This document shows positions 1 to 6,940 of a stretch of DNA of 32,106 bases, in pieces. The position numbers and the translations under genes are program-made. A model generated the notes under the pieces. The model saw only the letters and a list, made by a program, of their open reading frames with translations, made no database searches and was not told the origin of the DNA. This stretch comes from CAYLNK01 sp964384675. GTDB lineage: Bacteria > Acidobacteriota > Thermoanaerobaculia > UBA5066. The first letter of the stretch is position 1, and every line of letters begins with the position of its first letter. Location of the stretch: NCBI GenBank assembly GCA_964384675.1, contig CAYLNK010000037.1, positions 1 through 32,106 of the forward strand, given 5' to 3'.

Positions 1-149
1 GCGTCGGCGCCGCCGTGCGCCACCACGGCGGCGGGCGAGGCCCCGTCGTCCGTCGCCGCGGAGCGATAGAGGAGCGGGACGCCCGCGGCGCCGAGGGGAC
101 CGGAGAGGAAGGGAAGGGAAAGAAGCAGCACACTCGAGAGGCGTTTCAT
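1..149 (-). CDS. Secreted protein of unknown function, N-terminal fragment (runs off the left edge)
   Basis: Only the first 49 codons are in the window, so the function cannot be named. The ATG (complement of 147-149) is preceded by a perfect GGAGG (complement of 157-161) at 7-nt spacing, which fixes the start. The product begins MKRLSSVLLLSLPFLSG and continues into a small-residue stretch, a typical Sec signal peptide with a Lys/Arg n-region and a Leu-rich h-region; cleavage probably falls near Ala21-Ala22. The mature part begins with a Tyr-Arg-Ser segment followed by an Ala/Gly-rich stretch with no motif I recognise. It is divergent from the metallopeptidase at 275 and shares a 125-bp intergenic region with it. 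The gene is certain as an open frame; its family is unknown. Confidence 0.7.
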   Translation of the reverse strand, partial: MKRLSSVLLLSLPFLSGPLGAAGVPLLYRSAATDDGASPAAVVAHGGAD

Positions 150-260
150 CCTCTGACCTCCTGTGAGCCGAGCTCGCATGTCTCGGTTCGGCCCCTTGTA
201 CGGGCGACGCTCCGGGCGAGTCGTCCGTATGAGGAGGCGGAACGGGAGCCCTCCGGCCGC

Positions 261-266
261 TAACAT
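261..266 (+). promoter_or_regulatory. Putative -10 hexamer (TAACAT) of a leaderless transcript
   Basis: TAACAT lies 8 nt upstream of the ATG at 275, and there is no Shine-Dalgarno sequence in between. This places the likely transcription start at or within a base or two of the start codon. No clear -35 is visible at 17-18 bp spacing, so the call rests on the repeated arrangement seen at other genes in the window. Confidence 0.35.
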
Positions 267-274
267 GGGCGGCC

Positions 275-2368
275 ATGCCGATCGCCCCCGCCCTCCTCGC
301 CCTCGTCCTCGCCGCCCCCACCGACCTGCCCTGGCCCGCCCGCGCGAAGGCGCTCGAGGACGAGCTCGCCGCCCGATGGGGCGAGGCGCAGCGCCCGCGC
401 GTCGCCCGCGGGATCGCCCAGGTGCGGAGCCTCTGGCGGAAGGAGGACGGCGGCGACGACGAGCTGGCGGCCTTCGTGAAGGAGAGCTACCTCGGCGACC
501 CGGTCGTGCGGCAGGCGACGTTCGAGCGGCTGGAGCACGTCCTCGAGCAGGTGGGCGGCTACTACCAGGAGATGACCCGGGAGCTGCGGGTGGCGAGCGA
601 CCTCGAGGTCGGGCCGCTGCTGCCGATCGACGCCCGCTTCGGCGCCTACGACCCGGCCGCGCACCTCGCGGACGACCTCTTCGAGAACAAGGTGGCGTTC
701 GTCGTCCTCCTCAACTTCCCGCTCACCACGCTCGCCGAGCGGATGGAGAAGGGCCCTTCGTGGACGCGGCAGGAGTGGGCGGAGGCGCGCCTCGCCGCGC
801 GCTTCGGCAAGCGGATCCCGGCCGAGGTGCAGCAGGCGATCTCGACGGCCGGCGCGGATGGCGAGGCGTACATCTCCGCCTACAACGTCTTCATGCACCA
901 CGTCCTTCTGGCCGACGGCTCGCGCCCGTTCGAGAAGGGGCTGCGCCTCATCACCCACTGGAACCTGCGCGACGACCTCAAGGCTCGCTACGCCGAGAAG
1001 GACGGTCTCGCCAGGCAGAGGGCGATCGCCAAGGTGATGGAGAGGATCGTCACCCAGACGATTCCGGCCGCGGTGATCGACGACCCGCGGCTCGACTGGA
1101 ACCCGTTCACGAACACGGTGCGTCCGGCTCCGGAGGCCACGGTCGAGGCCGCCGCCGCGGGGCGCGCCCCGCTCCCGTCGACCGATCTCGCCGCGCGCGA
1201 GCCCGATACCCGCTACGCCAGGCTCCTGGCGACGTACCGGGCGGTCCGCAAGGCCGACCCGTACTCGCCCTCCGCCCCGACTCACCTCGCCCGCCGCTTC
1301 GACGAGGACCGGGAGCTGCCCGAGGCGCGCGTGGAGGCGCTGCTCGTGGAGGTGCTCACCTCGCCCCTCGTCGCGCGCGTCGGGCGCCTCGTGGAGAGGA
1401 AGCTGGGGCGGCCGCTCGAGCCGTTCGACATCTGGTTCAACGGCTTCGAGCCGCGCGGCACGTACACCGAGGCCGAGCTCGACGCCCGCGTCGCGAAGAG
1501 GTACCCGACGAAGGACGCCTACGAGGCGGACATGCCGCGTCTCCTCCGCGAGCTCGGGTTCACGCCCGAGCGCGCGGCGTACCTGGCCGGGAAGATCGTG
1601 GTCGACCCGTCCCGCGGGGCGGGCCACGCGATGCCGGCGGGCCGGCGGGGCGAGAAGCCGCGCCTGCGCACCCGCGTCGAGCCGGGGGGGATGAACTACA
1701 AGGGGTACAACATCGCGGTCCACGAGATGGGGCACAACGTCGAGCAGGTCTTCTCGCTCTACGACGTGGACCACACGCTCCTCCAGGGCGTCCCGAGCTC
1801 GGCCTTCACCGAGGCGCTGGCGTTCGTCTTCCAGCGGCGCGACCTGCCTCTCCTCGGCCTGCCCCAGCCCGACGAGGCCAGCGAGCGGCGCCGCGCGCTC
1901 CACGAGCTCTGGCAGACGTACGAGATCGCCGGTCCGGCGCTGGTCGACACGCGCGCCTGGCACTGGATGTACGACCACCCGGAGGCGACGCCGGCGGAGC
2001 TGCGGGAGGCCGTGGTGGCGATCTCGAGGGACGTCTGGAACCGGTACTACGCACCCGTCTTCGAGGTGAAGGACTCGGTCCTCCCCGGGATCTACTCCCA
2101 CATGGTGAGCCTGATGAACTACCTGCCCGACTATCCGCTCGGCCACCTGATCGCGTTCCAGATCGAGGAGCAGGTGGCGCGAGCCGCCGCGAAGGGGAAG
2201 AGCCTCGGCGAGGAGTTCGAGAGGATGACCCGCTTCGGCAGCGTCACGCCCGACCTCTGGATGGTGAACGCCACCGGGAGCCCGGTCTCGGCGGACCCGA
2301 TGCTCCGCGCCGCGGAGAAGGCGGTCGCGGAGGAGGAGCGGGCCTCGGGCACCGCGAGGCGGCCGTGA
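275..2368 (+). CDS. Secreted gluzincin zinc metallopeptidase (M3-like)
   Basis: This 697-residue protein starts with a short hydrophobic segment (MPIAPALLALVLAAP) that could be a minimal signal peptide. The zinc site is visible: HEMGH at residues 483-487 gives two His ligands and the catalytic Glu, and Glu513 in FTEALAF, 26 residues later, is the expected third ligand of a gluzincin. The mostly helical, charged character on both sides of the motif recalls M3 oligopeptidases, but the sequence is divergent from thimet oligopeptidase and I would not assign a substrate. The start is the only good ATG; there is no Shine-Dalgarno, but a TAACAT hexamer sits 8 nt upstream. The stop overlaps the GTG of the next gene (GTGA), so the two are translationally coupled. 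A role in peptide turnover in the envelope is inference. Confidence 0.8.
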   Translation: MPIAPALLALVLAAPTDLPWPARAKALEDELAARWGEAQRPRVARGIAQVRSLWRKEDGGDDELAAFVKESYLGDPVVRQATFERLEHVLEQVGGYYQEMTRELRVASDLEVGPLLPIDARFGAYDPAAHLADDLFENKVAFVVLLNFPLTTLAERMEKGPSWTRQEWAEARLAARFGKRIPAEVQQAISTAGADGEAYISAYNVFMHHVLLADGSRPFEKGLRLITHWNLRDDLKARYAEKDGLARQRAIAKVMERIVTQTIPAAVIDDPRLDWNPFTNTVRPAPEATVEAAAAGRAPLPSTDLAAREPDTRYARLLATYRAVRKADPYSPSAPTHLARRFDEDRELPEARVEALLVEVLTSPLVARVGRLVERKLGRPLEPFDIWFNGFEPRGTYTEAELDARVAKRYPTKDAYEADMPRLLRELGFTPERAAYLAGKIVVDPSRGAGHAMPAGRRGEKPRLRTRVEPGGMNYKGYNIAVHEMGHNVEQVFSLYDVDHTLLQGVPSSAFTEALAFVFQRRDLPLLGLPQPDEASERRRALHELWQTYEIAGPALVDTRAWHWMYDHPEATPAELREAVVAISRDVWNRYYAPVFEVKDSVLPGIYSHMVSLMNYLPDYPLGHLIAFQIEEQVARAAAKGKSLGEEFERMTRFGSVTPDLWMVNATGSPVSADPMLRAAEKAVAEEERASGTARRP

Positions 2369-3453
2369 GAGTCGTCGCGTTCGCGGGCGGTCCCATCCTC
2401 GCCGCCGCCCTCCTCGCCGGCTGCGCCAGGTCCGGTGGCGTGCAGGACACTCCGGCCCTGGCTCCGGCGAAGGACCCGAAAGCGATCGTGGCGCGTGTCG
2501 ACGGGGCGCCCGTCACGGAGGCCGAGCTGGCGGCGGAGGCCGCGGCATCGCTGGCGTCGGCCGAGGCAAAGTTCGCGGAGGAGGTCCACACCCAGCGGGC
2601 CCGGGCGCTCGACCGCCTCGTCGAGAAGCGGCTCCTCGAGTCCCGGGCCCGGAAGGAGGGGATCTCCGTCGAGGCGCTCCTCGACCGCGAGGTGACCCGC
2701 AAGGTCCAGGAGCCGGACGACGCGACGCTGCAGTCGGTCTACGACCACACGAAGGCCACCGGGCAGGCCGTTCCGCCGTTCCCGCAGGTGAAGGCGGAGA
2801 TCGCCGCCTTCGTGAAGGGGCAGTCGGCCCAGGCGGCTCGCCAGGAGCTGGTCGCGCGGCTCCGCGCCGAGGCGAAGGTCGAGAGCCTCCTTCCACCGCT
2901 GCTCCTGCCGAAGGTCACGTTCACCGCGGACGGGCCGTCTCGCGGCGACGCGAAGGCGCCGGTCACCATCGTCGAGTTCTCGGACTACGAGTGCGAGTTC
3001 TGCGTCCGGGCCGAGGGGGCCGTCCGGCGGGTGCTGGACGTGTACGCCGGAAAGGTCCGCCTCGTGCACCAGGCGTTTCCCCTCTCGATCCACGCGCGCG
3101 CGCCGAAGGCGGCCGAGGCCGCGTTCTGCGCGGGCGAGCAGGGGCGTTACTGGGAGATGCACGACGGACTCCTCGCCGCGCAGGGGGCCCTCGGGATCGA
3201 CGACCTGAAGGCGCGGGCCCGCGTGCTCGGGCTCGACGTCCCGCGCTTCGACGCCTGCCTCGACTCGGGGCGGATGGCCGCCAGCGTCGAGTCGAGCCGG
3301 AAGCTGGGCGAAGGGCTGGGCGTCGCCTCCACGCCGGCCTTCTTCATCAACGGCCGTCCCCTGACCGGGGCGCAGCCGTTCGAGAGGTTCCAGGAGCTCG
3401 TCGACCACGAGCTCGCGGCCGCGGCAGTCGCCACGGGTGCCGCGACGCGCTGA
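2365..3453 (+). CDS. Lipoprotein with SurA-like N-terminal region and DsbA-like thioredoxin domain
   Basis: The 362-residue product has a lipoprotein signal (LLAGC, lipidated Cys20), so it should be anchored to an envelope membrane. Residues about 38-175 (IVARVDGAPVTEAEL onward) look like the helical N-terminal domain of SurA/PpiC-type chaperones. Residues about 185-355 form a DsbA/DsbG-like thioredoxin fold (Thioredoxin_4 type) with the redox motif CEFC at 210-213 after EFSDYE, and the cis-Pro loop STPAFFING near residue 325. It probably oxidises or isomerises disulfides, or reduces cysteines, in exported proteins. The start is a GTG whose last two bases are shared with the upstream TGA. It lies immediately before a haem-sensing kinase and, farther on, a cysteine-rich cytochrome. 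A role in maturing that cytochrome is plausible inference only. Confidence 0.85.
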   Translation: MRVVAFAGGPILAAALLAGCARSGGVQDTPALAPAKDPKAIVARVDGAPVTEAELAAEAAASLASAEAKFAEEVHTQRARALDRLVEKRLLESRARKEGISVEALLDREVTRKVQEPDDATLQSVYDHTKATGQAVPPFPQVKAEIAAFVKGQSAQAARQELVARLRAEAKVESLLPPLLLPKVTFTADGPSRGDAKAPVTIVEFSDYECEFCVRAEGAVRRVLDVYAGKVRLVHQAFPLSIHARAPKAAEAAFCAGEQGRYWEMHDGLLAAQGALGIDDLKARARVLGLDVPRFDACLDSGRMAASVESSRKLGEGLGVASTPAFFINGRPLTGAQPFERFQELVDHELAAAAVATGAATR

Positions 3454-3474
3454 GGAGGCGTTCCGGGAGGCCGG

Positions 3475-3480
3475 TATCAT
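3475..3480 (+). promoter_or_regulatory. Putative -10 hexamer (TATCAT) of a leaderless transcript
   Basis: TATCAT lies 9 nt upstream of the ATG at 3490. No Shine-Dalgarno is positioned for that ATG; the nearest purine-rich stretch is about 20 nt away. The spacing fits transcription starting at the start codon. No convincing -35 is visible. Confidence 0.35.
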
Positions 3481-3489
3481 TCATCGGGA

Positions 3490-4983
3490 ATGGCGGAGCC
3501 GGCGCGCCTGAGGTTCTGGGGCGTGGTGCTCCCGATTCACTTCGCCGCGTTCGCCACGCTCTACGTCGGAACCTCCAGCCTCCTCACCCGCGGCTACTCC
3601 CTCGCCCGGGCCGCGGCGGCGCGCCAGCAGCTCGATCAGGCCGTGAACGAGATGCCGTTCCTGATGCCGCCGGGAGGCTCGGGGGCGAGCCCCCACGTCT
3701 TCGGCCACCTCCTCGTCGCCCACCGCGCGATCGACCTGCGTCTGTACCGGCCCGGAGGCGGCCTCCTGGGCTCCGCCCTCGGCCCTCCCGATCCGGTCGA
3801 GGTCGAGAGGGTCCGTGGCCTGCTGGCGGATCCCGGCGCCGCCGACGACGTCTGGATCGAGGCCAGCGGGGGGCGCCAGTGGGTGCGCGGCGTGGTCCGT
3901 CTCGTGGCCGGGCGCGCCTGCACCTCGTGCCACGCCGCCGGGGAGACCCTCGGAGCCGCCACGATGAAGATCGACTTCACCGGGGAGCTGGAGGGGATGA
4001 GGCGCCTTCTCCGATGGCGGGTCGGCTGGCTTCTCGGCGCCTGGGTCGTCGTGGTCGGAGCCGTCGCGGTCCTGGTGCAGGTCACGGTACGGCGATCCGT
4101 CACGCGGCTGGAGGCGGATCTCGCCGCGGCCGCGGCGGGGAAGGGAGAGACCGGGGGGCCTTCCGGCGTCGCCCTCGATCCCGCCACGGCGCAGCTCCAC
4201 CAGCGGCTTCGCGATTTCCTGCGGGGCCAGCGCGAGCGGGAGGCCGAGGTCGTCTCCCGTCTCGCCCACGTCGACCAGCTGGCGACCCTGGGCCAGCTCT
4301 CGGCCGGCCTCGCGCACGAGATCAAGAACCCGCTCGCCGGCATCCAGGGGGCGATCGAGGTCCTGCGCGACGATGGCCCCGACCCGACGATCGTCGCCGT
4401 CTACGACGACGTCCTGCGTGAGCTGAAGAGGGTGGACGGCATCCTCCAGCGGCTCCTCGAGTCGGGGCGGAAGGCGCCGCTGCGCCTTTCGCGGACGGAC
4501 CTCGGGCGGCTCCTCGAGGACGTCACCGAGCTGATGCGCCCGGCGCTGCGCCGGCGGAAGGTGGAGCTGAGAGTCGAAGCGGCGCGCGACCTCCCCGAGA
4601 CGGAGATCGACGCCGCCCGGATCCGCCAGGTCGTGCTGAACCTGGTCCAGAACGCCGGCGACGCGCTCGGCGAGGGCGGAGGCCACGTGACCGTCCGCGC
4701 CGACGTCCTCCCCGGGAACGCCGGTGTCGTCATCGCGATCGAGGACGATGGCCCCGGCATCCCGCCGGAGGTCCTCCCGCGGCTCTTCGAGCCCTTCTTC
4801 ACGACGAAGTTCACCGGCACCGGCCTCGGCCTGACGATCTCCAAGGGGCTCGTGGAGCAGCACGGCGGCCGGATCGAGGTCGATTCGGAGCCGGGGCGCG
4901 GCACGACGTTCTTCATCTTCCTCCCGGCCGGTGGGGCATCCTCGGCGGAGCCGGGTCCCCGCCCCCGCCAGGAGGTCTCCTGA
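3490..4983 (+). CDS. Membrane sensor histidine kinase with c-type haem motif in the periplasmic sensor domain
   Basis: The 497-residue protein has two membrane helices (about residues 9-32 and 176-200) enclosing a periplasmic domain of about 140 residues. Near the end of that domain is CTSCH (144-148), a CxxCH c-type haem attachment motif, followed by a short segment that leads into the second helix, the usual place for such motifs in haem-containing sensors. The cytoplasmic part has a HisKA domain with phospho-acceptor His276 (HEIKNP) and a HATPase_c domain with DDGPGIP near 418-425 and GTGLGL near 443-448. It should autophosphorylate in response to redox state or a haem ligand and pass phosphate to the NtrC-type regulator that starts one base after its stop. 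No HAMP domain is obvious. Haem binding is predicted from the motif only. Confidence 0.9.
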   Translation: MAEPARLRFWGVVLPIHFAAFATLYVGTSSLLTRGYSLARAAAARQQLDQAVNEMPFLMPPGGSGASPHVFGHLLVAHRAIDLRLYRPGGGLLGSALGPPDPVEVERVRGLLADPGAADDVWIEASGGRQWVRGVVRLVAGRACTSCHAAGETLGAATMKIDFTGELEGMRRLLRWRVGWLLGAWVVVVGAVAVLVQVTVRRSVTRLEADLAAAAAGKGETGGPSGVALDPATAQLHQRLRDFLRGQREREAEVVSRLAHVDQLATLGQLSAGLAHEIKNPLAGIQGAIEVLRDDGPDPTIVAVYDDVLRELKRVDGILQRLLESGRKAPLRLSRTDLGRLLEDVTELMRPALRRRKVELRVEAARDLPETEIDAARIRQVVLNLVQNAGDALGEGGGHVTVRADVLPGNAGVVIAIEDDGPGIPPEVLPRLFEPFFTTKFTGTGLGLTISKGLVEQHGGRIEVDSEPGRGTTFFIFLPAGGASSAEPGPRPRQEVS

Positions 4984-4984
4984 C

Positions 4985-6364
4985 ATGGCCCTCGTCCTCC
5001 TCGTCGAAGACGAACAGCTCCTCCGCTGGGCCCTCCAGAAGCAGCTGGAGAAGGCGGGGCACCAGGTCCAGGCCGCTCCGGACCTCGCCTCCGCCGCCTC
5101 CCACCTGAGCTCGCATCAGCCCGACGTCGTGCTGCTCGACCTGGGCCTGCCGGACGGCCATGGTCTCGACTTCTACCAGACCAACCGCGCGCGCCTCTCC
5201 GAGAGCGTCGTCATCGTGATGACCGCCATCGGCCACGTGGAGGAGGCGGTCCGGGCGATGAAGCTCGGCGCCCTCGATTTCCTCACCAAGCCCGTCGACA
5301 AGACGGAGCTCGTGGCGCTCGTCGACCGCTCTCTCTCGGTCCGCGGGGACCGCCTCGAGGCCCAGGCGGCGCGGCAGGGACGGGCGCAGGCGCTCTCGAG
5401 GCAGATCATCGGGGAGTCCCCCGCCTTCCGGCGCGTCCTCGAGCTGGTCGAGCAGGTCTCCGCGTCGAACGTGGGCAGCATCCTCATCCAGGGCGAGAGC
5501 GGCGCCGGCAAGAACGTCCTCGCCCGGAGCGTCCACGCGCTCTCTCTGCGGCGGGAGAGGCCGATCCTCGAGGTCTCCTGCGCGACGATCCCGGAGACGC
5601 TCATGGAGAGCGAGCTCTTCGGGCACGAGAAGGGCTCTTTCACCGACGCCAAGCTGCTCAAGCGCGGCGTCTTCGAGCTGGCCGAGGGGGGGACGGTCGT
5701 CCTGGACGAGATCGGCGAGCTCCCGCTCGACGTGCAGGCGAAGCTCCTGCACTTCCTCGGGGAGCGCCGCTTCCGGCGCGTCGGGAGCAACCGCGAGATC
5801 CATGTCGACGTGCGAGTCATCGGGCTGACGAACCGGAACCTGCAGGCGATGGTCCAGGATGGGAGCTTCCGGGGGGACCTCTTCTTCCGCCTGAACGTCT
5901 TCCCGCTGACCGTCCCCCCGCTCCGGGAGCGGCCGGAGGACATCCTCCCGCTCGCCCGGCACTTCCTCGGCACCCTCCAGGCCCGCATGGGGCGCCGCGT
6001 CGCCGGATTCGAGCGCGAGGCCGAGCGGCTGCTCCTCTCCTATCCGTGGCCGGGCAACGTCCGCGAGCTCGGGAACGTCCTCGAGAGGGCGCTCGTCCTG
6101 GAGCGCGGCTCGGAGGTGTCGGTGGGCTCCCTGATGCTCGACGGGCCGTCGTGGGGCCGCGCCGCCGCTCCCTCCCAGCCCTGTGCGGCCCTCCCCCCCG
6201 GCGTGGTCCCGCTCGACGAGGTGGAGAGGGAGATGGTCGGACGCGCGATGCGCGCGACCGGCGACAACGTCACGCGCTCGGCCGAGCTGCTCGGGCTGAC
6301 CCGGGACCAGCTGCGGTACAGGCTGAAGAAGCTCGGGCTGAAGCCGGACGACGGGGCCGAGTAG
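4985..6364 (+). CDS. NtrC-family sigma54-dependent response regulator
   Basis: The 459-residue protein has three parts. The receiver is about 1-120, with phospho-acceptor Asp52 (LLDLGLPDG) and conserved Thr80 and Lys102. The AAA+ sigma54-interaction domain is about 140-375, with Walker A GESGAGKN at 170-177 and Walker B VVLDEIGEL around 238-246. The C-terminal Fis-type helix-turn-helix is about 425-452 (TRSAELLGLTRDQLRYRLKK). The sigma54-contacting loop reads GSFTDA (217-222) instead of the classical GAFTGA, and Walker A ends in Asn rather than Glu; both are tolerated variants. The start is supported by AGGAGG at 4970-4975, 9 nt upstream. As partner of the haem-motif kinase it should activate a -24/-12 promoter. 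The only good candidate seen nearby is at 6874-6888, in front of the octahaem cytochrome. Confidence 0.93.
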   Translation: MALVLLVEDEQLLRWALQKQLEKAGHQVQAAPDLASAASHLSSHQPDVVLLDLGLPDGHGLDFYQTNRARLSESVVIVMTAIGHVEEAVRAMKLGALDFLTKPVDKTELVALVDRSLSVRGDRLEAQAARQGRAQALSRQIIGESPAFRRVLELVEQVSASNVGSILIQGESGAGKNVLARSVHALSLRRERPILEVSCATIPETLMESELFGHEKGSFTDAKLLKRGVFELAEGGTVVLDEIGELPLDVQAKLLHFLGERRFRRVGSNREIHVDVRVIGLTNRNLQAMVQDGSFRGDLFFRLNVFPLTVPPLRERPEDILPLARHFLGTLQARMGRRVAGFEREAERLLLSYPWPGNVRELGNVLERALVLERGSEVSVGSLMLDGPSWGRAAAPSQPCAALPPGVVPLDEVEREMVGRAMRATGDNVTRSAELLGLTRDQLRYRLKKLGLKPDDGAE

Positions 6365-6408
6365 CCGCTGGAACAGGGATTGCGCGTGGGGCTCCACGGG
6401 GAGGCCGC

Positions 6409-6792
6409 GTGCGTCTGCTGGTCCTGGATGACAGTCCGCTCCTCGAGTGGACCGTCGTGCGCCTCTGTCCTCCCGGGACGGAGCTTCTCGTCGCGCGTTC
6501 CTTCGAGGAGGCATGCCGCCTCGTCGTCGAGGCCGGTCCTGACGCCGCGGTCGTCAGCGTTCCTCCCGCGGACCTGCCCTGGTCCGAGCTTCAACGCCTC
6601 TGCGTCACGCGCCGGCCCCCGGTCCCCGTCCTCTACCTCTCGTGCCTCTATGGGAGCACCGCGGAGGCGGGGCTCGGCGACGGAGCGGGGCAGGAGCTCC
6701 TGCGGAAGCCGGTCGGGAGAGCCGATTTCGAGGCGGCGCTCGGCCGGCTCCTCGAGGCGGCCCGATCGGCGCGAGGCCCCGGCCGTGGGTGA
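6409..6792 (+). CDS. Stand-alone degenerate receiver domain (pseudo-receiver)
   Basis: The 127-residue product is a single receiver-like domain. It keeps the first-strand acidic pair (Asp7-Asp8 in LVLDDSP) and a Lys-Pro pair near residue 105 (LLRKPV). The position expected to hold the phospho-acceptor Asp, at the end of the third strand, is Ser50 (PDAAVVS), and no other Asp is suitably placed. It is therefore probably not phosphorylated in the usual way and may act by protein-protein contact with the kinase or regulator just upstream. The GTG start has a GGGGAGG stretch about 5 nt before it, and the gene follows the activator after 44 bp. Its stop codon lies inside the left arm of the palindrome at 6785-6824. 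This is a real gene by its receiver-like pattern and clean start; its role is unknown. Confidence 0.75.
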   Translation: MRLLVLDDSPLLEWTVVRLCPPGTELLVARSFEEACRLVVEAGPDAAVVSVPPADLPWSELQRLCVTRRPPVPVLYLSCLYGSTAEAGLGDGAGQELLRKPVGRADFEAALGRLLEAARSARGPGRG

Positions 6793-6824
6793 AATGCCCC
6801 GGTGCACCGGGGCATTTCACCCAC
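6785..6824. promoter_or_regulatory. Perfect 40-bp palindrome, likely upstream activator-binding site
   Basis: The left arm GTGGGTGAAATGCCCCGGTG is followed with no spacer by its exact reverse complement CACCGGGGCATTTCACCCAC. Its centre lies about 95 bp upstream of the start predicted from the sigma54 promoter at 6874-6888, within the usual range for an enhancer-binding protein site. Each arm also contains a partial GGG..A..T..CCC dyad, and the two are centred 22 bp apart, about two helical turns. It could alternatively form an RNA hairpin, but no T-tract follows on either strand. Confidence 0.7.
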
Positions 6825-6873
6825 GATGGGGGAATCGAGCCCTTCTCATGCGGGCCGTGCGCCTGGCCTCGCC

Positions 6874-6888
6874 GGGCACACGCCTTGC
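6874..6888 (+). promoter_or_regulatory. Sigma54 (-24/-12) promoter of the octahaem cytochrome gene
   Basis: The sequence GGGCACACGCCTTGC matches the sigma54 consensus TGGCACGNNNNTTGC at all positions except the first T and the G at position 7. The invariant GG (6875-6876) and GC (6887-6888) are exactly 10 nt apart. Transcription should begin about 6899-6900, leaving a leader of about 42 nt before the ATG at 6941. An NtrC-type activator is encoded 0.5 kb upstream. Confidence 0.8.
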
Positions 6889-6940
6889 GTTTGAGGTCAT
6901 CGGGTTCTTTTCATCTCTTCGAAAGGATGGTGCCGTTCTC

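Noticed and set aside
163..2364. Continuous open frame upstream of and in phase with the lipoprotein gene
   Set aside because: The upstream part is an Arg/Pro-rich shadow of the metallopeptidase; the lipoprotein signal with lipobox begins exactly at GTG 2365.
6785..6824. Palindrome read as a Rho-independent terminator of the regulator genes
   Set aside because: No T-tract follows on either strand, and the position relative to the -24/-12 element fits an activator site better, although a dual role is possible.
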